Of a stretch of 64,000 nt of DNA, positions 1-8,877 are shown one piece after another. The stretch is from Glutamicibacter ardleyensis. Lineage in GTDB: Bacteria > Actinomycetota > Actinomycetes > Actinomycetales > Micrococcaceae. The stretch spans positions 62,001-126,000 of the forward strand of contig NZ_BMKX01000007.1 in assembly GCF_014644555.1 (NCBI RefSeq), given 5' to 3'. Every line of letters starts with the position of its first letter. Position 1 is the stretch's first letter. Position numbers and translations under genes: made by a program. A model generated the notes under the pieces. The model ran no database searches and was not told the DNA's origin. It was given only the letters and a program-made list of their open reading frames with translations.

Positions 1-1
1 C

Positions 2-1780
2 ATGGCACGACTGGCTACCCCGGTAGATTTCGGGGCCAAAGATGGTCCAGCAGATCTGATCTTCTTTATCGCTGCCCCAGAGGGCGCCGATAAAGAGCAT
101 TTGAAGCTGCTCTCCAAATTGGCTCGCGCGTTGGTGAAGAAGACCTTCACCGCAGCACTTCGCGAGGCAACCAGCGCCAGTGAAATCGTCGCGTTAGTCT
201 CCGCGGTTATCTCCGATAATCCAACGGTTCCTGCCGCCGCCACGGTAGCCGCGCCGGCACCAACCACCGACCCCTCACGCGCAAGGGTCTCCAAGATCGT
301 GGCGGTCACCGCCTGCCCCACCGGCATTGCCCACACCTATATGGCAGCCGACTCGTTGGCACAAACCGCCGAAGAGCTTGGCATTGATTTTGCGGTGGAA
401 ACTCAGGGCTCTTCCGGTTCCACCGCGTTGGATCCTGCAATTATTGAAGCTGCCGACGCGGTGATCTTCGCCGTCGACGTTGATGTGCGTGACCGTGCAC
501 GTTTTGCCGGCAAGCCGTTGATTCAGGTTCCGGTTAAACGCGGTATCGACGAGCCTGAGAAGCTTCTCAAGGATGCCATCGCGGCAGCGAGTGATCCGCA
601 AGCGCGCCGGGTGCCTTCCGCTACGGCCTCGGCCGAATCGGAACAGACCAGTGACAAGCAAGGCTTCGGCGCACAGCTCAAGCGCGCGCTGCTGACCGGC
701 GTTTCCTACATGATTCCGTTCGTGGCCGGCGGCGGCTTGCTGATTGCATTGGGCTTCCTGCTCGGCGGTTACGCGATCACCGACGTGGCAGACAAGTATT
801 TGACCGATAACACGCTGTTCAACCTGCCAGATGCAGGACTCATGGCCTACCTTGGAGCCGTCGCATATAAGATCGGTGGCCTCTCCATGGGCTTCCTGGT
901 TCCCGCTCTGGCCGGTTACATCGCTTATGCGTACGCAGACCGCCCAGGTATTGCCCCGGGCTTCACCGCAGGTGCGGTGGCGGGCTTCATGGGTGCCGGG
1001 TTCCTTGGCGGTATCGTCGGTGGTTTGATTGCCGGTTTGGCCGCTCGCTGGGTCAGCTCCTGGAAGGTTCCACGCTGGTTGCGTGGTCTGATGCCAGTGG
1101 TGATCGTGCCGCTGCTCGCGTCCATCATCGCCTCGGGTCTGATGATCCTCTTCTTGGGCGGACCGATTGCGAAACTCACCGAAGCACTCAATTCATGGCT
1201 CTCGGGTATGTCGGGTACCGCTGCTGCGATTCTTGGTTTGATCCTTGGACTCATGATGGCCATCGACTTGGGCGGTCCGGTTAATAAGGTCGCCTACGCC
1301 TTCGCGGTGGCAGGACTGGGCGCTGGTTCACTGACGGAAAATCCTGCCCCACTGATGATCATGGCAGCTGTCATGGCCGCGGGCATGGTGCCACCATTGG
1401 CTATGGCCTTGGCTACGACGGTTTCCCCGAAGCTATTCACCGGAGCCGAACGCGAAAACGGCAAGGCTGCCTGGTTGCTCGGTGCCGCGTTCATCTCCGA
1501 AGGTGCTATCCCCTTCGCCGCGGCGGACCCACTGCGTGTCATCCCTGCCTCGATGGTGGGCGCCGGAGTGACCGGTTCGTTGATTATGACCTTTGATGTG
1601 GTCAGTCAGGCACCGCACGGCGGAGCTTTTGTCTTCTTCGCGATGAATAACACCTGGCCAATGTTCTTGTTAGCCACCGTCATTGGTACGCTCATCTCCG
1701 CTGCACTGGTGATTATTCTGAAGAAGTTTGTTCGTAAGGCTGCAGCGCCAAATGTTGAAAGCGTCAAGGTTGCAGCATGA
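2..1780 (+). CDS. fruA: PTS fructose transporter, EIIABC (5' partial)
   Basis: Membrane fructose permease of the phosphotransferase system; it imports and phosphorylates fructose (family knowledge). The visible 592 residues hold the end of an EIIA domain (about 1-75), a Pro/Ala linker, an EIIB domain with the phosphorylated cysteine in CPTGIAHT (Cys105), and a hydrophobic EIIC domain from about residue 225 to the end. EIIA normally spans about 145 residues and its phosphorylatable His is not present, so the gene begins before the window; the in-frame ATG at base 2 is not proposed as the true start. The stop overlaps the ptsI start by 4 bases (ATGA), indicating translational coupling in a PTS operon. 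Confidence 0.93.
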   Translation: MARLATPVDFGAKDGPADLIFFIAAPEGADKEHLKLLSKLARALVKKTFTAALREATSASEIVALVSAVISDNPTVPAAATVAAPAPTTDPSRARVSKIVAVTACPTGIAHTYMAADSLAQTAEELGIDFAVETQGSSGSTALDPAIIEAADAVIFAVDVDVRDRARFAGKPLIQVPVKRGIDEPEKLLKDAIAAASDPQARRVPSATASAESEQTSDKQGFGAQLKRALLTGVSYMIPFVAGGGLLIALGFLLGGYAITDVADKYLTDNTLFNLPDAGLMAYLGAVAYKIGGLSMGFLVPALAGYIAYAYADRPGIAPGFTAGAVAGFMGAGFLGGIVGGLIAGLAARWVSSWKVPRWLRGLMPVVIVPLLASIIASGLMILFLGGPIAKLTEALNSWLSGMSGTAAAILGLILGLMMAIDLGGPVNKVAYAFAVAGLGAGSLTENPAPLMIMAAVMAAGMVPPLAMALATTVSPKLFTGAERENGKAAWLLGAAFISEGAIPFAAADPLRVIPASMVGAGVTGSLIMTFDVVSQAPHGGAFVFFAMNNTWPMFLLATVIGTLISAALVIILKKFVRKAAAPNVESVKVAA

Positions 1781-3471
1781 GTACGCACAAGGTAGAAAAG
1801 TTTTCCGGGGTAGGCGTCAGTGCAGGCCGGGTCATCGGTACCGTACGTCGCATGCCCGATGCGATCCAAGCCCCCGCCGACGGTGCGCCGCTTCCTGCCG
1901 GTGCCACTATCGACAGTGAAACCGCCCGTTTGGCCGAGGCCACCCAAGCGGTTGCCGCGCAGCTCAAGGCACGCGCCGCACTGGCTACCGGAGACGCGCA
2001 AGCGGTGCTCAAGGCCACCGCACTCATGGCCAGCGACAAAAGCTTACTGAAGTCGGCGACGAAGCTGGTGTCCTCGGGCACCTGTGCGGAGTCGGCTCTC
2101 TGGGAAGCCGCCGATGCGGTAGCCACCCAGCTGTCCGCACTCGGTGGCTACATGGCCGAACGCGCCGGAGACGTACTTGATGTTCGCGCCCGTATCGTGG
2201 CCGAGCTACGTGGGGTTCCTGCCCCGGGTATCCCCGATTCGGAAACCCCCTTTGTACTCGTGGCCGTTGACCTGGCCCCGGCAGATACCGCTACCCTGGA
2301 TCCGGCGAAGGTCTTGGCCCTGGTAACCAGCGATGGCGGGCCACAGTCCCACACCGCGATTATTGCCCGCTCCTTGGGATTGCCAGCTATCGTGGCGGCC
2401 AGTGATACCACCGCCCTGGCTGATGGCGACGTAGTCTACGTGGACGGAATCGACGGCCTCGTGGTGCGCAACCCAACCGAGGTTGAGTCCGCGACCGCAC
2501 GCACCTACGCAAATCGTGAGCAGCTTCCGGAATTTGATGGCCGTGGAGTACTGGCTGATGGTCACCGCGTTCCTCTGTTAGCCAATGTCGGTAGCGGCAC
2601 CGACGCGCAGGCTGCGGCCAAGGCAGGCGCCGAAGGTGTAGGCCTATTGCGCACCGAGTTCTGTTTCTTAGGACGAGAGAAGGAACCGTCCCATGAGGAA
2701 CAGGTAGCCGCCTATGGTGCGGTCTTTGAGGCCTTCGCGCAGAAGAAGGTCGTGGTCCGCACGCTGGATGCGGGGGCTGACAAGCCGTTGCCGTTCCTCA
2801 GTGATTCGACGGAGCCAAATCCGGCACTCGGTGTTCGCGGCTACCGCACGGACACCACTAGCCCCGGAGTCCTCGCCCGTCAGCTCACGGCGATCTCCGA
2901 GGCCGCCGCTGACCACCAGGCCGAGGTCTGGACCATGGCACCAATGATCTCTACGCCTGCCGAGGCCCAAGATTTTGCGGCACTGGTGAGCACGGCGAAC
3001 CTCGCAACCGCTGGAGTGATGATTGAGGTTCCCTCGGCCGCACTGATGGCCGAGCGGATCTTGGAACGCTGCGATTTTGTATCTATCGGAACCAACGATC
3101 TCACGCAATACACGATGGCCGCGGATAGGCAGCTGGGGTCATTGGCTGAACTGAACGACCCTTGGCAGCCGGCCGTGTTGCACATGATCGCGGCCACCAG
3201 TGCCGGGGCACAAGGCGCCGGCGCTAAACCGGTGGGAGTATGCGGCGAAGCCGCGGCAGATCCTGCGCTCGCGGTAGTGCTGGTAGGACTGGGTGTCAAT
3301 ACCTTGTCCATGAATAAGCGCGCGCTTTCCCCGGTCGCCGCGGTGCTGCGCACCGTGGACTTGGCTACCGCTCAAAAATTGGCGCAGCTTGCCTTGCGGG
3401 CAGCATCAGCAGAGGAAGCCCGAAGTCTGGTGCGCGCCCAGCTGCCCGAATTGGATCGCTTCGGACTCTAA
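1777..3471 (+). CDS. ptsI: PTS enzyme I, phosphoenolpyruvate-protein phosphotransferase
   Basis: Cytoplasmic general PTS enzyme: it takes phosphate from phosphoenolpyruvate and passes it to HPr. At 564 residues it has full family length. The phospho-histidine is His192 in GGPQSHTAIIAR. The C-terminal PEP-binding TIM barrel shows IGTNDLTQY and the reactive cysteine motif GVCGEAA near residue 488. The start overlaps the fruA stop (ATGA). Clustering of the general PTS genes with a fructose permease suggests fructose is a main PTS sugar of this organism (inference). Confidence 0.96.
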   Translation: MSTHKVEKFSGVGVSAGRVIGTVRRMPDAIQAPADGAPLPAGATIDSETARLAEATQAVAAQLKARAALATGDAQAVLKATALMASDKSLLKSATKLVSSGTCAESALWEAADAVATQLSALGGYMAERAGDVLDVRARIVAELRGVPAPGIPDSETPFVLVAVDLAPADTATLDPAKVLALVTSDGGPQSHTAIIARSLGLPAIVAASDTTALADGDVVYVDGIDGLVVRNPTEVESATARTYANREQLPEFDGRGVLADGHRVPLLANVGSGTDAQAAAKAGAEGVGLLRTEFCFLGREKEPSHEEQVAAYGAVFEAFAQKKVVVRTLDAGADKPLPFLSDSTEPNPALGVRGYRTDTTSPGVLARQLTAISEAAADHQAEVWTMAPMISTPAEAQDFAALVSTANLATAGVMIEVPSAALMAERILERCDFVSIGTNDLTQYTMAADRQLGSLAELNDPWQPAVLHMIAATSAGAQGAGAKPVGVCGEAAADPALAVVLVGLGVNTLSMNKRALSPVAAVLRTVDLATAQKLAQLALRAASAEEARSLVRAQLPELDRFGL

Positions 3472-3531
3472 CAACTCCAAGGTCATCTGCCTTAGGATTT
3501 TGAATTACCACCTATGTTAAAAGGAGCCGTC

Positions 3532-3810
3532 ATGGCAGAACGTACAGCAATCATTGGAAGTCGAGTTGGCCTTCACGCCCGTCCGGCTGCAATCTTCGCC
3601 GAAGCCGCCGGCGAGCTTCCGGTTGAGGTCACCATCGCGTTGGAAACAGAACCCGCCGAGGACGCATTGGATGCTTCAAGCATTCTGTCGCTCATGGGCT
3701 TGGGTGCCGAATACGGCACCAAGGTTGTGTTGCGCGCCGAGGGTGAAGGAGCCGAAGAGGCTCTGGATCAGTTGGTGAAAATCTTGGAGATTGACCACGA
3801 CTCGGAGTAA
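3532..3810 (+). CDS. ptsH: PTS phosphocarrier protein HPr
   Basis: Small cytoplasmic phosphocarrier (92 aa) between enzyme I and sugar-specific EIIA. The phospho-His is His15 in GLHARPAA, and a serine pair (49-50) in DASSILSLMGLG aligns with the regulatory serine of HPr proteins. I chose the ATG at 3532 over the in-frame ATG at 3514 because AAAGGAG lies just before 3532 and the protein then starts like known HPr. It follows ptsI after 60 bases, and the operon closes with a strong hairpin at 3827-3866. Confidence 0.95.
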   Translation: MAERTAIIGSRVGLHARPAAIFAEAAGELPVEVTIALETEPAEDALDASSILSLMGLGAEYGTKVVLRAEGEGAEEALDQLVKILEIDHDSE

Positions 3811-3826
3811 AACACCTTGTTCATGC

Positions 3827-3872
3827 AAAGTCCGCGCTTGACCTTTAACGGTGAGGCGCGGGCTTTGGTTTT
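3827..3872 (+). terminator. Rho-independent terminator of the PTS operon
   Basis: Inverted repeat AAAGTCCGCGC (3827-3837) and GCGCGGGCTTT (3856-3866), 11 pairs with one G-U, followed by a T-rich stretch. It lies 17 bases after the ptsH stop. Confidence 0.8.
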
Positions 3873-3883
3873 AATTCCAGATT

Positions 3884-3907
3884 ACTGATTGACAAAATTC
3901 AATCAGT
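3884..3907. promoter_or_regulatory. Inverted repeat upstream of MFS gene, candidate operator
   Basis: Perfect 8-bp inverted repeat ACTGATTG (3884-3891) and CAATCAGT (3900-3907) with an 8-bp spacer. A consensus -35 hexamer TTGACA (3889-3894) overlaps the left arm. It lies 43 bp before the MFS transporter start, so a dimeric regulator bound here would occlude the promoter (inference). No clear -10 hexamer at 17 bp was found and no regulator gene is adjacent. Confidence 0.45.
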
Positions 3908-3949
3908 GGATGGATGATTGATCCTACGCGCAAGTTGTAGGAGCTTCTC

Positions 3950-5248
3950 ATGGGTAGGTTGCATGACTCAATGCTGCGCCTCGTTAAGCCATTCACCCAC
4001 AGGGACTATGCGCTCTTAGCGAGCGCATTAATTATTTCCACCTTTGCCGCCGGCATGTGGGCGGTGGCAATGGTCTATCAGGTGCGTCGCTTAGGCGGCG
4101 GGCCCCTAGAGCTGTCCGTGGTGGCCACCTCAAACGCTGTGGGGCTACTTGCCTTAGTGCTGCTCGGCGGCATTTTGGCCGACAGATATTCCTGTCGAAA
4201 AATAGTCATCTTGGTACAGCTACTGTTGGTGCTCATCATGAGCGTGACAGCCCTATTGGCACTGACTGGTGCCATCACCCTATGGCATCTCATGCTCACC
4301 AGCTTCCTCGCCGGTGCCGGATCAGCATTCTTCTTCCCGGCATATTCCGCACTACTGCCTCGCATCTTGCCCCCGAAGGATCTACTGGCCGCCAACGGTC
4401 TTGAGGGTACGGTCCGGCCGGTAGTGCACACGGCTCTGGGACCGATGGTTGCGGGTTTTCTTGTTGCCGCGATTTCCCCGGCGCACGCAATTGCCGGAAT
4501 CGCGCTGTGTCATGTGATCGCTATCTTTGTTCTGCGCCGCATAGCGCACCGCAAAGAATACGACGCCCCGGAGCCTGCCGACTCTACAGTTGTAGCGCCC
4601 AGCGTACTGCGCCAGTTACGCGAAGGCGTGGGCTATACGATGCGTACCAGCTGGTTGCGTTGGACGCTGATCTTTTCGGTGATTTCAGTATTCACCTTTA
4701 TTGGACCTTTTGAGGTGCTGCTGCCATTTATCGTCAGCGATCATCTGGGCGGGGATGCAAAACTCTTTGGCTACACGCTGGCCTTCTTCGGGGCCGGTTC
4801 GGCGATCGGTTCGTTGTTGATCGCCTCGGCGAAGTTCCCACGTCGATACCTGACTCTAATGACCGCTTGCTGGTGTTTAGGCACATTGCCGCTGGCCGCG
4901 GTGGGATACGTGGATGCCGCGTGGATGTTGTTCGCGATTCTCTTACTTTTCGGCATTACCGATTCGGCCGGAATGGTCATCTGGGGAACCTTATTGCAAC
5001 GCCGGGTGCCGAAACATTTATTAGGTCGTATTTCCAGCCTGGATTTCTTTGTTTCCTTGGCATTGATGCCCTTGTCCATGGCTGTGGCCGGCCCGCTAAG
5101 CCATGTGTTGAGCCTGCAAAGTATTTTTGTGATCGCAGGGACCGCCTCGCCAATCTTCGGGCTGCTCGCTTGGTGGGCTGGACGTTTTGCTCACGATGAA
5201 ATTGACCATCCGTTGCACTCAACATCGGAAACGCAGGCAAGCTTATAG
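3950..5248 (+). CDS. MFS transporter (EntS/MFS_3-like efflux permease)
   Basis: Integral membrane protein of 432 residues with about twelve hydrophobic segments, typical of the major facilitator superfamily. The loop after TM2 has the MFS motif region LLGGILADRYSCRK, followed by a VRPVV stretch common in the EntS/TMR subgroup of exporters. Substrate cannot be read from sequence; export of a drug or siderophore is the usual role in this subgroup. The ATG at 3950 is preceded by GTAGGAG. It is monocistronic, with an inverted repeat overlapping its presumed promoter. Confidence 0.8.
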   Translation: MGRLHDSMLRLVKPFTHRDYALLASALIISTFAAGMWAVAMVYQVRRLGGGPLELSVVATSNAVGLLALVLLGGILADRYSCRKIVILVQLLLVLIMSVTALLALTGAITLWHLMLTSFLAGAGSAFFFPAYSALLPRILPPKDLLAANGLEGTVRPVVHTALGPMVAGFLVAAISPAHAIAGIALCHVIAIFVLRRIAHRKEYDAPEPADSTVVAPSVLRQLREGVGYTMRTSWLRWTLIFSVISVFTFIGPFEVLLPFIVSDHLGGDAKLFGYTLAFFGAGSAIGSLLIASAKFPRRYLTLMTACWCLGTLPLAAVGYVDAAWMLFAILLLFGITDSAGMVIWGTLLQRRVPKHLLGRISSLDFFVSLALMPLSMAVAGPLSHVLSLQSIFVIAGTASPIFGLLAWWAGRFAHDEIDHPLHSTSETQASL

Positions 5249-5353
5249 CTAGCGCCTTGACCCTCACCGCGTTCCCTATGCACTGGCTACGAAGTCACTG
5301 AGCGAAGGCGTGGCAGTTTTGCGTCGCCACCGGATGAGCGAGAAGCTGAATAG

Positions 5354-6094
5354 ATGAGCATGTCTTCCCGCGTCACCCCTCGGCTCAGCGCACTGCTTCT
5401 TGGCATTCTCCTGCTCGCAGGTTGCGCCTCCCAGCCATCCGAACCACAGCCCGAGCCCGTTGCCACGCCACCTGCAGTGGACTGCGCAACCACCAAATGC
5501 GTCGCGCTAACCTTCGATGATGGCCCCGGAGAGTACACAAATCGCCTACTCGATGAATTGTCCGAACAGCACACGCCGGCCACATTCTTTGTACTGGGCA
5601 AGAACGTGAAGAAATACCCCAAGACGCTTAAGCGCATGGTTGACGAGGGGCACCAAATAGGCAGCCACACCTTTGACCATAAAGACATCACAAAGTTAAC
5701 CGCCGAGGGCATTGAACACGAAGTGCAGTGGACCGATGAGGCAATTGAACAAGCAGCCGGCGTGAAACCGCAAATTCTTCGTCCGCCTTATGGCGCCCAC
5801 GGCGCCGTCTATGACCGGCTGATCCCCTATCCACTGGTGTTGTGGGACGTTGACACGCTGGATTGGAAACACCACGACCCACAAAAGACCGTCAGAATTG
5901 CCCTCGAAGAAGCCAAGCCCGGCTCGATTATTTTGATGCATGACATCCACGAGAGCTCGGTCAAAGCGGTGCCGCAACTAGTGAGCAAACTTCACGATGC
6001 CGGATACACCCTGGTCACCGTGGACCAGCTATTTGCCGGAACTGACTTTAAGCCAGCAAAGGCCTACGACCATCGATTTAAGACGAATCCCTAA
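5354..6094 (+). CDS. Polysaccharide deacetylase (NodB domain) lipoprotein
   Basis: Predicted lipoprotein of 246 residues: positive N-terminus, hydrophobic core and lipobox LLAGC with the lipid-anchored Cys24. The NodB metal-dependent deacetylase fold follows: TFDDGP (Asp55/56, metal and catalytic), SHTFDH (metal-binding His pair), RPPYG, DVDTLDW and a late LMHD motif. Members remove acetyl groups from peptidoglycan or other N-acetylated glycans outside the membrane; the exact substrate is unknown. An alternative ATG lies six bases downstream. Its TAA stop overlaps the stop of the convergent SRPBCC gene (CTAA at 6091-6094). Confidence 0.88.
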   Translation: MSMSSRVTPRLSALLLGILLLAGCASQPSEPQPEPVATPPAVDCATTKCVALTFDDGPGEYTNRLLDELSEQHTPATFFVLGKNVKKYPKTLKRMVDEGHQIGSHTFDHKDITKLTAEGIEHEVQWTDEAIEQAAGVKPQILRPPYGAHGAVYDRLIPYPLVLWDVDTLDWKHHDPQKTVRIALEEAKPGSIILMHDIHESSVKAVPQLVSKLHDAGYTLVTVDQLFAGTDFKPAKAYDHRFKTNP

Positions 6095-6522
6095 GGGGCC
6101 TGCTCGGCATAAAATCTGAGCTGATCAAGCATGTCCCCTTCGGCTTCACGGACCGACCTGGCAAGCTCTTCACACTCTTGAACGCCTAAATCCGGGTTAA
6201 TTACCGCAACCTGAAGCACCACTTCGGTGTATCCGGCATCGTCTTTCAGATCAAAACGATAGGACAAGCCATCCGGGTTCTCAGAGGTATGTGCCACGAG
6301 CAAACGATTTTCGATTAGATCATGGATTTCATAACGTCGCTCGTGTCCACCCACCCGATAGATCAAATTCGTGCCAACGCGCAACTGCACGTCGTCCGAA
6401 TGCATGGTGGCGATACCCGGCATCCACAAGGGAGCCGCGCTCCAATCGGTCAACAATTCCCAGACACGGTGCACCGGCAAGTGAATCACCACGGTGCTTT
6501 CAAAAACACTGAACTGGCTCAT
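6091..6522 (-). CDS. SRPBCC (START-like) domain protein
   Basis: Small cytoplasmic protein (143 aa) of the SRPBCC/polyketide-cyclase-like fold, which forms a hydrophobic ligand cavity. The N-terminal strand-helix VFESTVVIHLPVHRVWELLT and the following DWSAAPLWMPG are typical of the family. I chose ATG 6522; the frame stays open upstream but that part is Arg-rich and overlaps a hairpin. Ligand and role unknown. The TAG stop shares three bases with the TAA of the convergent deacetylase. Confidence 0.72.
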   Translation of the reverse strand: MSQFSVFESTVVIHLPVHRVWELLTDWSAAPLWMPGIATMHSDDVQLRVGTNLIYRVGGHERRYEIHDLIENRLLVAHTSENPDGLSYRFDLKDDAGYTEVVLQVAVINPDLGVQECEELARSVREAEGDMLDQLRFYAEQAP

Positions 6523-6590
6523 ACTCGAATCGTCCCACTCCCATGCATTTAATGGAATACCACCGCTCAACTCGCTTGACCCTCGGCCCC

Positions 6591-6639
6591 AAAAAACAGA
6601 AAAGCCAACCGGTGCGCGGGAGCGCGCATCGATTGGCTT
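6591..6639 (-). terminator. Rho-independent terminator after the acidic hypothetical gene
   Basis: Outer arms AAGCCAA (6602-6608) and TTGGCTT (6633-6639) enclose an inner stem TGCGCG/CGCGCA. On the minus strand the stem is followed by TTTT and then a longer T run (6591-6596). It lies 21 bases downstream of the 6660-7028 gene. Confidence 0.75.
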
Positions 6640-6659
6640 ATGCAGTTGTTGTACTGGGT

Positions 6660-7028
6660 TTACCAGTCTTCTGCGTCGTCGGCCTCGGAAGTCCCCAACT
6701 CGGGTTCCTGCTCTTGGTCGAAGTTGTACCAAGCTTCGGTGAAGCCAACCATCTCATCCAGTGCTTCTTGCTGATCTTCGTCGAGGGCTTCTAGCGCCTC
6801 GGCATTGTTCAGGATTGCGCTGATTGCCACAAAAGGGTGACGTTCAAAGTAGTCCAGTGGAGTCGCTTCACGAGTGAAGGTCAGGTTTTCACTTTGCGCA
6901 AAGAGATCAATGTATTGCGCAACGGCAGCCGGCATACGGGTCAGACTAATACCGGAAAGGGACTCGTTGTAAATTTCGGCAGTGGCATCAGCCCACTGCT
7001 CAATGAGCTCTTCGCTCATTTGTGCCAT
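6660..7028 (-). CDS. Acidic conserved hypothetical protein
   Basis: Cytoplasmic protein of 122 residues with no recognised domain. It is helical in appearance and strongly acidic, with Asp/Glu/Gln-rich stretches (residues about 78-122) and no signal peptide or membrane segment. The ATG at 7028 has a GGAG ten bases upstream. It has its own terminator. It lies downstream of the TPP-enzyme gene on the same strand but 178 bp away, with a hairpin between, so it is probably a separate unit. Function not assigned. Confidence 0.65.
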   Translation of the reverse strand: MAQMSEELIEQWADATAEIYNESLSGISLTRMPAAVAQYIDLFAQSENLTFTREATPLDYFERHPFVAISAILNNAEALEALDEDQQEALDEMVGFTEAWYNFDQEQEPELGTSEADDAEDW

Positions 7029-7148
7029 CAGATTCTCCGCCTTGGTGCGTAGGTTTGGGAATGCTCACATCTTGGGTAAGAATTCAGCTTAAACCTTCAG
7101 AACGAGCATGCCAAGACGATCAAGGTGTGATTTATCCTTGGTCGGCCT

Positions 7149-7191
7149 ACTACCATCGGCGAACAGCGAGTCGCTACTGACCGACGGTAGT
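7149..7191. other. Stem-loop structure between genes
   Basis: ACTACCATCGG (7149-7159) pairs with CCGACGGTAGT (7181-7191) with one mismatch (a G-U in minus-strand RNA). A smaller AGCGA/TCGCT stem sits in the loop. There is no T-tract. It could be a processed or weak terminator of the TPP-enzyme gene on the minus strand; function uncertain. Confidence 0.4.
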
Positions 7192-7206
7192 CCGACGCAG
7201 CAGGAC

Positions 7207-8862
7207 TTAGTAGGCTTTCACTCCTTGCTCAACGATCAGGTGGATCAGGGCAAAGGTCTTGTCATTGTCGATTGCGGCGAGCGCCGCGTCCACGGCGGCA
7301 GGAACATCAGCATCGTTCTCCACGCGCACTCCGTAGCCACCAAAGGACTGTGCCATCAAAGCGAAGTCCGGGTTTTTCAGCTGGGTACCGGAGACGCGAT
7401 CCGGGTACTGGCGTTCCTGGTGGGTACGGATAGTGCCGTACTGCTGATTATCCATGACAACCACCAGCGGGGTGGCACCGTACTGGGCTGCGGTAGCTAG
7501 CTCTTGGCCGTTCATCATGAACTCACCATCACCGGCAATACTCACCACGCGGCGCTGTGGGTAGGACAATGACGCGGCCACCGCCGAAGGGATCGAGTAA
7601 CCCATCGAGCCGTTACGTGCCGAAAGCATCGAGGCGTAGCCATTGGTGGGGAAATAGCGGTGCGCCCAGTTGGTGTGTTCGCCGGCGCCGAAGGTGACCA
7701 TGGCATCTTCGGGAAGCGCGGTAACCAGATTCGCCATCAAGGTATCCATCTTTGCTTGGCCTGTTGTAGGCGTTGCTGGAGGCAACTGGGCAAACTTTTC
7801 TTGTTCGCCGCGCATGCGCCCGGTCCATTCACGCCATGAATCTTTCACCGGCAGGTCCATCAGCAACAGGTCACGAACGAAGACGTCAGGTTTAGCCACG
7901 ATCTGATGAGAGACCGGACCGGAACGGCCCCGTAGTGAAGGGTCGATGGTGACCAGGAAGTTCTTCTTGTCCCAGTTTTGACGGACGTTAAATCCATCGG
8001 TGATCACGTCTCCCGGCACGGTACCGACGAAGATCAATAGGTCTGTTTCTTCCAGCAGGTCGTAGGTTGGCTTGGGCCGGCCGTACCCAATTGGCCCAAC
8101 ATAGGACGGGGAGTTAAACGGTACGGTGCCTTCGCAACGCCACTCGGCTGCCGCCGGCAGGTCATGCTCTTCGAGCCAGCGGGTAAAGTCAGCGGCACCT
8201 TCGTGGGTCCAGTCATTACCGCCGAAGATAAACAGTGGCTTATCCGCTTCCTGCAGTGCGCCGTGCAGCGCCTTCCAATCGGTGACGGTCATGCCACCGG
8301 TGGCCACCGGGATTTCCGGGTGCAGCGTGGCGGAAACCTCGCGGGTGATGATGTCTTCGGGCAGACCAACAACTACCGGACCAGGGCGGCCGGACATCGC
8401 AGCAAACATCGCTTCGGCGACGACTTCGGAGGCTCGATCTGGGTGATCCAAGACCATCACACGTTTAGCTCCGGTACCGAACCAGGCCCGCGGATCAAAC
8501 TCCTGGAAGGCTTCCTTGCCGCGGTGCTCAAAAGGAATCAGGCCTACGAACAGCACCAAAGGGGTGGAGTCCTGCCATGCGGTGTGCAGTCCTACGTGGG
8601 CATTGGCGGCGCCCGGACCACGGGTGACCATCGCGATGCCCGGACGCTGGTGCATTTTTCCTTCTGCCTCGGCCATGTACGTGGCTCCGCCTTCGTGGCG
8701 GCAAACAACTGTGTCAATAGTCGAATTATGCAGACCATCAAGGACGTCTAGGTAGCTTTCCCCGGGGACAACGTAGGCACGCTCCACGCCATGGGCTACA
8801 AGGGTGTCAACAATGACATGTCCGGCCGACTTCTTTGTCGACGGCTGACCATTTTCACTCAT
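7207..8862 (-). CDS. Thiamine-diphosphate-dependent enzyme, acetolactate-synthase-like large subunit
   Basis: Cytoplasmic ThDP enzyme of 551 residues with the usual three domains: N-terminal pyrimidine-binding domain with the catalytic Glu in VVCRHEGGATYMAEA, a central domain, and a C-terminal pyrophosphate-binding domain with the GDGEFMMNGQELATA metal/ThDP motif. The family includes acetolactate synthases, glyoxylate carboligase and 2-oxoacid decarboxylases; no ilvN or ilvC lies nearby, so a catabolic decarboxylase or carboligase is as likely as branched-chain biosynthesis. It is divergent from a Na+/solute symporter, hinting that the symporter brings in its substrate or a precursor (inference). 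The leader contains a terminator-like hairpin. Confidence 0.82.
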   Translation of the reverse strand: MSENGQPSTKKSAGHVIVDTLVAHGVERAYVVPGESYLDVLDGLHNSTIDTVVCRHEGGATYMAEAEGKMHQRPGIAMVTRGPGAANAHVGLHTAWQDSTPLVLFVGLIPFEHRGKEAFQEFDPRAWFGTGAKRVMVLDHPDRASEVVAEAMFAAMSGRPGPVVVGLPEDIITREVSATLHPEIPVATGGMTVTDWKALHGALQEADKPLFIFGGNDWTHEGAADFTRWLEEHDLPAAAEWRCEGTVPFNSPSYVGPIGYGRPKPTYDLLEETDLLIFVGTVPGDVITDGFNVRQNWDKKNFLVTIDPSLRGRSGPVSHQIVAKPDVFVRDLLLMDLPVKDSWREWTGRMRGEQEKFAQLPPATPTTGQAKMDTLMANLVTALPEDAMVTFGAGEHTNWAHRYFPTNGYASMLSARNGSMGYSIPSAVAASLSYPQRRVVSIAGDGEFMMNGQELATAAQYGATPLVVVMDNQQYGTIRTHQERQYPDRVSGTQLKNPDFALMAQSFGGYGVRVENDADVPAAVDAALAAIDNDKTFALIHLIVEQGVKAY

Positions 8863-8877
8863 CTTTTTGGCGTCTTT

